Positions 41,101-47,830 of a stretch of 64,000 bases of DNA are shown here, in pieces; within the stretch, counting starts at the first letter, position 1, and each line of letters opens with the position of its first letter. The notes beneath the pieces are model-generated. The model ran no database searches. It worked only from the letters and a program-made list of their open reading frames with translations, and had not been told where the DNA came from. Source of the DNA: Branchiostoma floridae (taxonomy: Eukaryota; Chordata; Leptocardii; Amphioxiformes; Branchiostomatidae); the NCBI RefSeq assembly GCF_000003815.2, contig NC_049985.1:9772543-9836542 (forward strand), in the 5' to 3' direction. The translations under genes were made by a program, and so were the position numbers.

Positions 41101-44100
41101 CACGGGCGGCGGGGGCGGGGACCGGGCGCTCTGAGGACCGAGCTGGGGGGAGGTGGTGCTGGAAGAGGAACTGGAAGGGGAGGTGGAGCTACGTCTCCAA
41201 GGGGGTGCGGGGATGTCAACCCCCAGGCTATTGCGGTTGCTTCCTCCCTGGAAGTCAGAGGACGACCCGGAGCTCCTGTTACGCTTCCTTTCTGATGGAG
41301 ACGTTGACGTTGGCCAGAATACTGCGTCCTCCTCCTTCGGCCTTGTGCCGGGGACGTACATCGTTTTCACATACCTCATGTCTGCATGCTGCAGTTCTTT
41401 GGCCTTCATATTTGTTAGTGATTGAGAACGGGGGTACGAATGCTCCTCTTCCTCAGGTTTTTTCGTGGACAGACTGTCTTTGTAATTGATACCAGCAGTG
41501 CTGGACAGTTGGTCGTACACAGAGCCTGACTTCTTTGGGAAGCCTGCGCTCGCAGGAGGCTGGTACTGTGCGCAGACAAAACTGGATTTGGACATGTTCT
41601 CCATGCTGCTCCCGTGGAACATGCTGCTTTCTCTGCCTGTCGAGTCGAAGGAGGAAGCAGCCCTGTCCCTTCTCTGTTGTGAGTACCTGGGAAAAAAACA
41701 AATATGTTTCAGTTTTGATAATAGAAAGAAATTAAACCTCTTGTCACAGCAAAAGAGTATTCTTTTTTAAACAAATACAAGTATTGTTTTATCAGAGCTT
41801 ATTCTACTTTTTAGGAATGAAGCATTTCTAAAATCTCATGCATCTGACATCATCATATTTGTTTGTTTGCTTGTTTAGTTATATTTTTGTGCCTTTATCT
41901 ATCTGCCAATAGCTTCTCATTGAGGTCACGCAGGAGGTCAAATATGACTTTAGTGCTCAGACAACCAGAGAGGAAAATTTATAATTTTTTATGTTTTTTT
42001 TCTTTCTTCACGTTTTTCTGACATTGTTGTGCATATTGTTCCCAACACATTTTAGTAGACTTCCTATAACTATAAAACAAGACACAGTAAGTACCTTGCT
42101 TGGTTGCTGCTGACCGGCATGGGTTCGAAGTCAGGGACGACGTCTGGGTGGCTGTTTATTGCCTCGTGAGTGGAGTGCCAGGACCTGGGGCGCTCGGGTG
42201 GGTCATGCCGTCTGGGAGGGGAAGAAATATATGTTTATTCATAAGTCATTTGGGAGAGAGGAAGAAGTACATGTACTTTGTTTTGCAGAGTATTGCTCTC
42301 TCTCTTTCTAACACACACAAACACATACACACACACATATATCTGAGTTGCAGGAAATTGCCCACTAAAATGGAAAGACTTGAATGCAAAAAAGGAGCAT
42401 CCAGAATACATGACAAGGAAAACGAGTAAAAGCATCTTGATGTGACACTGCTCAGTAATACCATCAAGAAAACACATGTACCCAGTACTGTATGAACAGC
42501 TTTCAAAAGTCAGTGACAACAGTATCAAAGTAGGAGGAATTTACAGCTAGACACTGGCAGTGACTTGCTCTGATTTGCAAAGATTCATCCCCAAGACATG
42601 GACATATCCAAAAGACATGGACATATCCTTTATAGATCACACTCATTACTCATTAATCCAAAGCTTGGTAATGACAACTGTTCTACCACAACCATCCCAA
42701 TAATGTCAGTCAAACATAAGATCACGACTCCCTTGGTTAGACCGGCTGACACACAATTTCAGGACAATATTTTCCAATCACGCGACGACAGCTGGTGCCT
42801 GAAAGTCTGTGACATTCTGTCCCCGTCCTTTACCTTCTACAGACTCTGTAAGCTCTCATACTTACAAGCAATATACGTGAAGGGGAAGCGGGATTCGAAC
42901 CAGCACCCCTGGTCGACTCTGCTGAGATATCATGTCCAAGGCCACCTCGTAGGTGAGTATAAATATACAAGAAAGACTTTGCGGCCCTGTCTTGCTCCAT
43001 AACAGTGCCACTGCCTGTCTACAGTATACAGTTGTCCCATGGGAGGAAGCTCACGGTATTATAGTTGATGGATCGGTTCCTACCGGGGTGTGTCTGTCCT
43101 CTGTTTCTGTGGATATTTTGGGGCGTCCAGGCTTAAAATATCAGAAGTGGGCAGGAGGGGGTGGGAGGACGTGGCTGGACCAAGGTTCTGATCTTAAACT
43201 GGCCACAGTCACCCCCAGCGGGGAATTCACAGGCCCGCCTTGATCCGCAGCAAACCAAAACACATCGCAAACTCCTGCGGGATGGCACAAATACTTCACA
43301 TGGTAAAGACTTTGGGAGGCAGGATGGGCGAGGGACACCCCACCAGTCCCTTGTGACATGCTGGGGAAGCCAAGGTTGGCGGAAGATTTGCCCAGGCCAA
43401 GTTCACAGAGGAGGCACCTGTTACGCAGCGGGATGTCCTGTCAATTCAGCAGCCTTCCTGACCACTCTGCTCCTACTGGATCTATATGTAACACAGCCAG
43501 TAAGCTGTATCTGAGGCCACATCCATTTAATTTGTTGGTTCTTGGAATTAAGAAAAAAAAAGTTAAACAGAGTCTCAGGGACAACCGAAAAGTCTACATA
43601 TTGTAATTGGTACACACATTGTCAGGGAGAGAAAATGTTGATTCAAGTTGCTTTCCACTTGGTCTTTTCTCGACTTTTATGTCTGTGAACCAAGGAAATA
43701 CAGAATAGTGACATGGCCTAAAACTGAAACAGTTTTGTGCTATCTAAGGCTTGGTCATCCATTAAAATGCTTCCACTTCCAGTAATGGAAACCAGCAAAG
43801 ATGATTTACGTTTGTAATTACCATCTTTGAATTCAGATGTGGATGATAAATTTTAGGCAATGATCATATATACCAACAATTATTATTTTCTATGCCCTTT
43901 ATAGAGCATAACCGTGGCTGTCTTAAGATAGGAAATGAATGGGGTTTCTTCCTTCTTAAGTTCCAATCATTTCCTATTGAAAGCCGGAGATGATTAATGA
44001 AGAAATCAATCAACGTTCCTGTGGTTTAGTCAGCAAGAGCTTTTTAACATTTATCTTCCCATTGCAAGGTCTGACAGAGGCATGCATGCTGACCCAATTC

Positions 44101-46649
44101 TTGACATTTCAGCCCTCCTATGAAGTACTTATTCAAGATGTTGTCTGCACATCAATTTGGTGCTGCGGTGAATTTCAAGGGTTCTGAAATACACCCCGTC
44201 GACATGACATCTGAATCCTTGGCTTGTACTTGCTTTCTTCAGCCCTACTAGTGACAAGATTAACCCCTTTACGACCGGGAAACAGCCTAACTGAACAAGA
44301 CACAGTGATAAAAGAGGAAGATAAAGGTTTGTTTTTATAATTTTGCAATGCAAACTGTTAGGGCGCCCTTTGCTGGGGATGTTTCCATACTGAATATAAA
44401 CCTACCGACTCGTGACAGCTGTCAACATTCTGACCCCATTTTTGAAACTTTTACATTTCTTGTTTTATTGTTGGTGTGAGAAATGAAGCTGGGAGCACGT
44501 TGCTACTCGGTTTCAGGGTTAACAGGAGATGATGAGCCCACGTACTCGGTGCATCGAATGTACACCAGGGCTGGGAAGAACCCAGGACAACCAACATGGC
44601 TCCTCCAGCTATAAACCTGCCCAACGCTCACTCAGCAGTCCCTAACAGTTGTGGGGCGTGTGAGATCACACACAAACGTTCCCTTTGTGTCATCGGAACG
44701 TGCAACTGTAGAAGAAGTCGTGACATCCATGGCTTCTGGACAACTGTCATACCATCTTCGACCTTGGAACTCAAGTAGGTACTTAGGTTATGTTACACCA
44801 CCCAAGAGGGGTGGCACTCTGGGACAGATTTAGAAGCACTGAAAAGGCTTTTAGCCAATTGTATAGGTTCGAGCACAACTGTCATCATATCATTTCTGAC
44901 CTTGAATTTGCAAATGTGACCTTGAAATTTGAGTTGTAACTTGCATATAATAACCAATGGTAAGCACATGCATTGGAGCATTGTGAACGGAGGAAACTGG
45001 AGATGAAAAATGTTTAAGATATATCAGATCGAGGGGATATGGAACATCAAACGGATGATGTACAGTGCCAAATGTTACATATTCAAAAATAGCAACCAAG
45101 TGATATCACAAATAGTTGGCAAACAAATTAGAAATGATTGATCTTCTAGAACTATAGACTAGAACTATAAAAAGTTTTTAAAACTTGTTATTTTCATTAT
45201 TACGAATTTCTCATTAAATCATGCATTTTCCAATCCTGCCAGTCCCCTCCAACTTTGGCCTTGGCCAAGCTTTACATCCTGCCAGTCTGCAGTCAGGACC
45301 AACTTCAGACCCAGGCCTAGCCTTTCCCACCCTACCAGCTAGCTACACCTGTTGCCTCATGTACTATCATTCCACATTATCCAGATTACTACAGATACAC
45401 ACATCAACACAAGCAAACAAACAGATCGAAAACAATACATACCTCTTTTTTCACTGAGGCAATAAAATGTTTGAATCTCTGAGGTCTGTCCAATAATAGT
45501 CTGCACTAAGATTATAAGGCTATACTACATTTGGCACCCATTGGAAAGACCCCAGTATGGATGGGGTGCTAACCTGAATCAAGGCCAGGTCAGTCAGAAT
45601 TTGGGAGCAGGCCAGAAAACAGCTCCTTTTGATCCGGCTCAATAGGTCTTTTCAATTTGCTGTGTCTTATAATTGATTAAGGCTCAGGCATTCTTAACGA
45701 CCCCAGATATTGTTTAGAATTTCACGTTTTATGTCAGGAAGTAGATTAACTCATAAAATCAATGCACAAGCAGATGTCATCCATAAATTCGAGTTTCCAT
45801 GGTGTAAGAGAGATTTATAGCACACGAACAATTTGGTCTAAATTCCTTTCCAGACATTCTTTCTATGTTACAAAAGTGATAGTCAAAACAACCTGAGGTT
45901 TTTCAATCGAACTGTTAAAATAGTCTGCCTAAGACAATATCCAGACCAAGTCCTTGTTATCTTCATGGCCCTTCTGACCCTTTGGTGGTTGACCTATAGC
46001 CATAATACCCAGCTTTTACAAATTGAATTTCCGAGCTTCCCAGTAAAGCAGGTATTTCTTAATCTTGATACTTCCTTTCCCCGCAACATCAGCTTCAATC
46101 TTACCTACATGAAAATCTAAATACCTGTTTTACTGTTGTCTCTCTTCCTTCCTGTCCAGGAAAATGTGATCTTGATCCTTCATTGGTTTGCCAAACCACA
46201 AGGCATAGAGCACTAAAAAATCGGGTCATCCAAATAGAGTCATCACCGGGGCATCTGCCACTGACAAGCACTTGTCCCCGAATGTATGCTACTGCAAGTC
46301 ACTGTTTTAATGCTAGGGGGAGCTCGAATGTAGGTCACTCTGCCAAAAGAGGTTAAATTTGACATTTGTGTTCTCCACAGGTTTAGCTGACAGCCCCCAC
46401 CTACATTTGTACTCATCAAGGAGTATCTACTGAAAGTAGATTCCCCATAACCCATTGAACCAATATTGAAACTATTTTTTTTTCTTCTCCAATACCTACT
46501 TTTTCACTCTGTGCTTGACTCCTCCGAATCCACTGGGCTGGACCACTTTGGTGACAGACTCTGTGTGCATGCTTCCCTTCTCCTGGGCTGGGACAGTCTT
46601 GGGCTCCTCTGTGGGTGGGGGTGGGACGATATCAGCCTGCGATTCTCGT
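13929..46649 (-). CDS. SHROOM: Shroom family apical-constriction protein (11 exons; N-terminus open)
   Basis: Shroom proteins bind F-actin and recruit Rho kinase to apical junctions, driving myosin-II constriction in epithelia. Exons, 5' to 3' on the minus strand: 46649-46500, 42211-42095, 41686-38143, 37613-37495, 19706-19344, 18157-17768, 17620-17438, 17154-16998, 15308-15207, 14859-14689, 14189-13929, stop TGA. All borders are AG/GT and every phase matches. Diagnostic blocks: [11 protein letters not shown] then [19 protein letters not shown]; twin [16 protein letters not shown] (ASD1 region); [13 protein letters not shown]; proline-rich [10 protein letters not shown]; and the ASD2 coiled coil ([54 protein letters not shown]). 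The PDZ exon of most vertebrate Shrooms is not seen. Repeats and transposons fill the introns, the largest 17.8 kb. One ancestral gene relative to vertebrate SHROOM1-4 is likely. Confidence 0.93.
14571..14624. repeat. Perfect 18-bp stem-loop in a Shroom intron
   Basis: Arm CTTCCAACACTAAGGTGT (14571-14588) and its exact reverse complement (14607-14624) flank an 18-base loop. It lies in the intron between the last two Shroom exons and would form a 54-nt hairpin in the RNA of either strand. Confidence 0.75.
14689..14859 (-). CDS. SHROOM: Shroom exon: ASD2 core coiled coil
   Basis: Encodes [20 protein letters not shown] and [14 protein letters not shown], the most conserved piece of the whole family. 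Phase 0 on both sides; the donor is GTGGGG after GCTGAGAAG. Confidence 0.95.
15207..15308 (-). CDS. SHROOM: Shroom exon: ASD2 coiled coil
   Basis: A 34-codon exon, [20 protein letters not shown] then [14 protein letters not shown], forming part of the long ASD2 helix that binds ROCK. Phase 0 on both sides. Confidence 0.93.
15309..16997. other. Shroom intron, no feature recognised
   Basis: A 1.7-kb intron between two ASD2 exons. Open frames near 16545-16797 occur on both strands and have no family motif or splice context. I see nothing else in it. Confidence 0.5.
16998..17154 (-). CDS. SHROOM: Shroom exon: ASD2, acidic helix
   Basis: Encodes [20 protein letters not shown] and an acidic run [20 protein letters not shown], matching the A-Y-Y-S-x-S-A-P-K-A-E-L-L motif and acidic stretch of Shroom ASD2. 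Leaves in phase 0. Confidence 0.9.
17438..17620 (-). CDS. SHROOM: Shroom exon: ASD2, first part
   Basis: Encodes [20 protein letters not shown] and [19 protein letters not shown], equivalent to the family segment K-S-L-A-D-I-L-D-P followed by G-L-F-P-R-D. Ends in a basic Ser/Lys linker with a GTGAGA donor. Confidence 0.9.
17768..18157 (-). CDS. SHROOM: Shroom exon: Ser/Pro-rich, start of ASD2
   Basis: Starts [19 protein letters not shown], followed by a long serine-rich stretch, and ends [16 protein letters not shown], which matches the E-x-I-R-T-E-A-L-A-K-E-I-V start of the ASD2 region. Numerous SP/TP sites suggest phosphorylation. Phase 2 to phase 2. Confidence 0.9.
18670..19009. mobile_element. 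Short non-autonomous hAT element (340 bp)
   Basis: Ends CAGGGCTTTAGCCAGC and, reverse-complemented at the right, CAGGGCTCTAGCCAGC (one mismatch). The flanks carry a perfect 8-bp duplication GTATGAGG at 18662-18669 and 19010-19017. An 8-bp duplication with CAGGG termini is the hallmark of hAT transposons. It has no transposase. In inverted orientation it matches the two ends of the 1205-bp element at 50784-51988, so it is an internally deleted derivative. It includes the 18-bp palindrome TTCCGTCAATTGACGGAA near one end. Confidence 0.9.
19344..19706 (-). CDS. SHROOM: Shroom exon: proline-rich region
   Basis: Encodes [19 protein letters not shown], a basic segment RKISPLKEE, and three proline runs ([40 protein letters not shown]). 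Poly-proline of this kind may bind EVH1 domains such as Ena/VASP; vertebrate Shroom3 has a similar block before ASD2. Phase 2 on both sides. It is separated from the previous exon by 17.8 kb. Confidence 0.88.
20420..20770. repeat. Possible diverged tandem repeat, ~150-bp period
   Basis: Three strings of the type CATTCCAAAGACTGCCAAC (about 20442), CGGTCCAAAGTCTGCAAG (about 20591) and CATTCCAAAACCTGCCAAC (about 20749) recur at roughly 150-bp spacing. The sequence between them has diverged too far for me to align by eye. Confidence 0.25.
21845..21890. repeat. Perfect 23-bp tandem duplication
   Basis: TTCAAAGTGACAAGCGTTGG plus AAG occurs twice head to tail (21845-21867, 21868-21890) without a mismatch, indicating a recent replication-slippage duplication. 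Confidence 0.9.
21975..22335. repeat. Diverged tandem repeat, three partial copies
   Basis: Blocks beginning CCAGACAAGGACACC (about 21988), CCAGACAAGGCCACC (about 22116) and a weaker third copy (about 22300) each run into AGGTGGTTT or GGGTGGCTTT and CCCTCTCTGTCT- or CCGTCCCTGG-like sequence. The first two also share CACACCCAGTG. Period about 130-180 bp; non-coding. Confidence 0.55.
22706..22736. repeat. (ACCAA)n microsatellite
   Basis: Five to six consecutive copies of the pentanucleotide ACCAA on the plus strand. Confidence 0.9.
22984..23643 (-). CDS. Candidate internal first exon for a short Shroom isoform
   Basis: An open minus-strand frame in the giant Shroom intron ends LILALS followed by AG and a GTGAGT donor (22989-22984), phase 2, matching the acceptor at 19706. 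The frame has no ATG until [13 protein letters not shown] near 23090-23080, where context is good, so only the last ~35 codons (from about 23088) would be translated. The result would be a short protein with the proline-rich region and ASD2 but not ASD1. The upstream part of the frame is built from small repeats (GACTTTGAATCAC three times, 23209-23310) and is probably not protein. No homology is recognised. Confidence 0.25.
   Translation of the reverse strand: MSASAKFRLSHSLSAIPSELEVICTWANFIPPLSALIRHTLQTTRVEHIKSWAQSSRVIPALIKSASDCSVERLAVRDDSAARRIGCFPFWVVCGESSCDVKAETSLDWVGDSKSGSSEGVSRQGVNFVIQSLEDLNHQGHLVIQSLRDKQTFKVLQSFRERHLVGLEKSKETFLCCICLLKLKSMMAKRVPYGMSPVMKAQLTVFVDNMQRLILALSR
23448..23720. 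repeat. Local duplication of an ~80-bp unit
   Basis: The segment at about 23450-23530 (GATAAGAGCAGGAATGA, GGCTGGATTGTGCCCAACTC) recurs at about 23636-23715 (ACTAAGAGCAGAAATGA, GGCTGGATTGTGCCTAACTC). The copies share roughly three bases in four and overlap the upstream edge of the candidate short-isoform exon. Confidence 0.6.
24310..29470. other. Giant Shroom intron, non-coding part
   Basis: AT-rich sequence without a supported gene. The frame 27790-28212 (140 codons, plus strand) starts with a non-ATG codon, is matched by an equally long frame on the other strand, and shows no motif, so I do not call it. No RNA gene is recognised. Confidence 0.45.
29471..30708. mobile_element. Non-autonomous DNA transposon, copy 1 (1238 bp, 6-bp TSD)
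   Basis: Starts GAGGGCCCCCAAGGGG and ends CTTTGGGGCCCCC, giving short, imperfect, extremely G/C-rich inverted ends. The flanks carry a 6-bp duplication AAGAAA (29465-29470 and 30709-30714). Inside are subterminal blocks built from CTACGCTAAATT/TTACGCTCTACG and four diverged ~190-bp repeats, each marked by GACCCTCTGAAA-type sequence at 29848, 30045, 30245 and 30425. No transposase frame exists; the minus-strand frames here are repeat shadows. A second copy lies 2.7 kb away in the same orientation. The superfamily is unknown to me; a 6-bp duplication excludes hAT, Tc1/mariner and piggyBac. Confidence 0.88.
30715..32205. other. Sequence between the two transposon copies
   Basis: No gene or repeat boundary is recognised in this 1.5-kb part of the giant Shroom intron. 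Short frames present on both strands lack any motif. Confidence 0.45.
32212..33387. mobile_element. Non-autonomous DNA transposon, copy 2 (1176 bp, 6-bp TSD)
   Basis: Same family, orientation and ends as 29471-30708, flanked by TTCTAG at 32206-32211 and 33388-33393. Compared with copy 1 it lacks about 46 bp near 32470 (between GGC and CTGAAAGCGG) and has smaller indels plus scattered substitutions. The four repeat markers lie at 32542, 32743, 32938 and 33104. Different target duplications prove the two copies inserted separately and were not made by segmental duplication. Confidence 0.88.
33586..33753. repeat. Direct repeat at the 5' side of the retrotransposon ORF
   Basis: ACCTATTTCCTAGTAACC plus CTAACAGGCCAAACTGG (33586-33626) recurs as ACCTATTTCTTAGTAACC plus CTAACAGGCCATATTGG (33713-33753), about 85% identical over 41 bp and 127 bp apart. 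It may be a 5'-UTR subrepeat of the element or mark a rearranged 5' junction. Confidence 0.7.
33660..36891 (+). mobile_element. RLE-type non-LTR retrotransposon insertion
   Basis: The element comprises the long reverse transcriptase frame, about 240 bp of 3' UTR with a GAATAAAG sequence, and a nine-base A tail at 36883-36891. The 5' boundary is uncertain (the direct repeat at 33586-33753 spans the probable junction) and no target duplication is evident. The intact frame suggests recent insertion. Confidence 0.8.
33678..36647 (+). CDS. Non-LTR retrotransposon reverse transcriptase with restriction-like endonuclease
   Basis: A 989-codon frame with no internal stop. Reverse transcriptase motifs appear in order: [17 protein letters not shown], the [13 protein letters not shown] block (about residue 371), [11 protein letters not shown], and the catalytic FADD box (about 474). 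It continues into a C-terminal zinc knuckle [17 protein letters not shown] (C-x2-C-x7-H-x4-C, about 795) and a restriction-like endonuclease with KPD and a downstream Glu 15 residues on (about 872-888). This domain order defines the R2/NeSL/Hero/Utopia group, which uses target-primed reverse transcription; the exact clade cannot be settled here. The frame opens at a non-ATG codon; the first in-frame ATG is near 33839, and no N-terminal DNA-binding zinc finger is seen, so the 5' end may be truncated. It lies antisense to Shroom in its giant intron. Confidence 0.94.
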   Translation: MNFYRESPPLVYPYLFLSNQLPNRPYWWTQSGSGYNNDVKTLLGPLHHELATNEMSPKLAGEGFSDIMCDFMASKPEFSHTTEESHSEGYISHEPQSLAQVKRLKNKLRKKAFRADATPEDRKAFRDAIKTYSFMKRQQKRRETTKSAAHQEKEYHKNFWKFAGKCAKGQLDIPPVKPAFSVYYANEYYKNKYSHPTRVDFNKLLWFPHLPVEEQLPANSFDMSPVRPKDIKAVLSKRCATSAPGPDGIMYGHLKHLPACHLFLSTLFSKLLESGDPPTSWSSGNVSLIHKDGSPEAAENFRMICLTSCVSKIFHQILSERWAKYMTCNDLIDPETQKAFLTGINGCVEHVQVMREILAHAKKNRRTVHITWFDLADAFGSVEHELIYYQMERNGFPPIITTYIKNLYSRLKGKVKGPGWESDPFPFGRGVFQGDNLSPIIFLTVFQPILQHLKGVEQQHGYNLNDKHYVTLPFADDFCLITTNKRQHQKLITQISSNTKSMNLKLKPRKCKSMSIVSGKPSDISFTIDGDPVKTTKDAPEKFLGGYITFLSKTKETYDILAKTIETTVENINKSAIRNEYKLRVYMEYAFPSWRYMLMVHDLTDTQLQKLDSIHTKAIKTWLRMQPSATNAILYNTRGLNFKSISDLYLEAHALAYSRSVLKADEKVKHALQAKLDRESQWTRKMQKWGIGKCHTIHQQAIHVAKDSEWTSVRKHVKQQVTDMRHDVWTKHQENLLQQGQMLQLLEEEKCDLTWRSAMYNLPRGILSFAVRASIDALPTLCNLTTWGKRNTDKCKLCGNRETLHHVLNHCGVALQQGRYTFRHNSVLKHITDTIIESMDPSRINATIYADIQGYTTNGGTIPVHTIPTTQKPDLVIYLPEQKTLHIHELTVPFEKNIKTSHGRKVNKYSTLAADLETAGISVTLTCFEVGSRGLVTPENKTRLRTLFKIVKAKPPKTLFTDISRIAMLSSYAIWNSRHEPYWESETLL
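36892..37494. other. Intron sequence next to the Shroom exon at 37613-37495
   Basis: Plain intron sequence between the retrotransposon tail and the exon. Nothing supported. Confidence 0.5.
37495..37613 (-). CDS. SHROOM: Shroom exon between ASD1 region and proline-rich region
   Basis: Encodes [20 protein letters not shown] and an acidic [18 protein letters not shown] block. Enters in phase 0 from the giant exon and leaves in phase 2. The vertebrate counterpart is an acidic E-D-E-V-F-V-R type segment before the proline stretch. Confidence 0.82.
38143..41686 (-). CDS. SHROOM: Shroom giant exon (ASD1 region, disordered)
   Basis: An uninterrupted 3544-bp exon coding about 1181 residues rich in Ser, Pro, Glu, Lys and Arg and mostly disordered. 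Family landmarks in order: [50 protein letters not shown]; two direct repeats [16 protein letters not shown] and [17 protein letters not shown], which correspond to the KSMSAEDLLE element of ASD1, the F-actin-binding region; [18 protein letters not shown]; and a tail ending [10 protein letters not shown]. The large single exon is typical of Shroom genes. The acceptor is at 41688-41687 and the donor GTGAGT at 38142. Open frames overlapping it in other frames are shadows. Confidence 0.92.
42095..42211 (-). CDS. SHROOM: Shroom exon: SWH motif
   Basis: Encodes [17 protein letters not shown] and [20 protein letters not shown]. The R-P-x-S-W-H motif is diagnostic of the region after the PDZ domain in Shroom proteins. 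Phase 2 on both sides. Confidence 0.88.
42895..42965 (-). pseudogene. tRNA-like relic or tRNA-derived SINE head
   Basis: On the minus strand a perfect Pol III B box, GGTTCGAATCC, is followed by CGCTTCCCC and preceded by GTGGCCTTGGACATGATATC, which resembles the anticodon-arm side of a Ser/Leu-type tRNA with the D loop missing. The 5' acceptor strand does not pair with the 3' side, so it is not a functional tRNA. No A tail or second copy is visible. Confidence 0.4.
43515..43718. mobile_element. MITE of the GCCACACC family, copy 2
   Basis: Left arm GGCCACATCCATTTAATTTG then TTGGTTCTTGGA; right arm reverse-complemented begins GGCCATGTCACTATTCTGTA then TTTCCTTGGTTCAC. About 204 bp; arms more diverged than in copies 1 and 3. 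Confidence 0.5.
46500..46649 (-). CDS. SHROOM: Shroom exon: proline/glutamate linker to the SWH motif
   Basis: Encodes [17 protein letters not shown] and ends [12 protein letters not shown], matching the GGVKLRLKHR-type segment before the RPHSWH motif of vertebrate Shroom proteins. Enters and leaves in phase 2. The donor used must be GTAGGT at 46499, because reading on gives an immediate stop. Confidence 0.85.
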
Positions 46650-47434
46650 CTGTAACAACACAAGGAGAAAGGGAGATAAATAATTTGGTAGCTTTGAACA
46701 GCAGTTACAGATATGAATGATTTAGGAGTGGCATGTTGTTCTGCATGATAAAACCAGTCACTGCTGCATGCACATGCCTGTGAAGCTGGTCCCCTACACT
46801 GAAAGGCAGAATCAGGGAAAAGTGAGTCCCTCTTACATTGAAAGGGTAGTAGGGCATAAAAATGTACATTTGACATATGCAGCATCAAATCCTCTCCCTG
46901 CTTAGAAAATACAAAAGTGTTCATGTCATTTCAAATAAAGGGCAAAGCAAAGGCAAGTACATTGTACCTATGTTTGCCACATCAAGGCATCTTATTATCA
47001 GACATCCTAAGTAGGAAAAATAGTGGTCCTTTTAGGAGGGCACAAAAGACATACTATAACCCTTACCTACACTGTACTGTGAAGCCATTGCTTACAGTAC
47101 CCACATGCCGGTAATCCTCAACCCAAAAGCATTACTTAAATTTAGATCTCGGACCTCTTCTCGGCCTAAAATTCTGTCAGTCTTCTCAGCCCCAAATCCT
47201 CGTTATTCTGTTACTATATTCTGCCTGTCAAATGGACTGCACACCAACTGACTTCCTTTTCAACCAGGGCCTGACCTGACGACACCACACTGGGTCCACA
47301 GTCCCCACACTATTGTCCGCTGTGCCTTTTGCGTACGTTCTGACATCACTGGGTCATTTACATCTGAAGAGGCAGAACCCAGAGTGAAAGCTAACTAGTT
47401 CGCTGCTCATGAATCTAATTTTATGCTTGATTAA

Positions 47435-47830
47435 GGCCACACTGATTTATTTCCTTGGTTCTTGGACATCTTAAAATAAAGTTTTAGGTTTTATTGCAAA
47501 TTCTTGCCCGTGGGCTAATTGTAGGTAACATAAAAGATTCAAACAGTGTGTAAAATACAATATCACAAGTGTACTCTAGTCTTAAACTAGTGAAAGCTAA
47601 CTCTAGATCCTGGGTTATTGGGTCCGACTCCTTTTTCGAAGACAGTGGAAAATAAAAATCAAGCAAGAGCCCAACATGAAAACAGAGGGATGAGAGGAAA
47701 ACTTGAACCTGACTTCACTTATTCTCCAAAACTGTGTCACCGAGACAGACAATCTTTTCTCATGTTTATCTCCCTGTTCAGCACTGTTTTCTGTTTATTC
47801 CAAGAACCAACAAATGAAATTAGTGTGGCC
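47435..47830. mobile_element. MITE of the GCCACACC family, copy 3
   Basis: Left arm GGCCACACTGATTTATTTCC then TTGGTTCTTGGA; right arm reverse-complemented GGCCACACTAATTTCATTTG then TTGGTTCTTGGA. About 396 bp with no transposase. The best preserved pair of arms in the family. Confidence 0.65.

Larger units (their letters stand above)
42212..46499. other. Shroom intron
   Basis: A 4.3-kb intron holding the tRNA-like relic and a palindromic MITE at 43515-43718. The open frames between 42950 and 43606 have no consistent coding signal. A CA/TG microsatellite is at about 42310-42338. Confidence 0.5.

Noticed and set aside
42120-42140. GGGTTCGAAGTC string resembling a tRNA B box
   Set aside because: It lies inside the Shroom SWH exon and is explained by coding sequence (DFEP).
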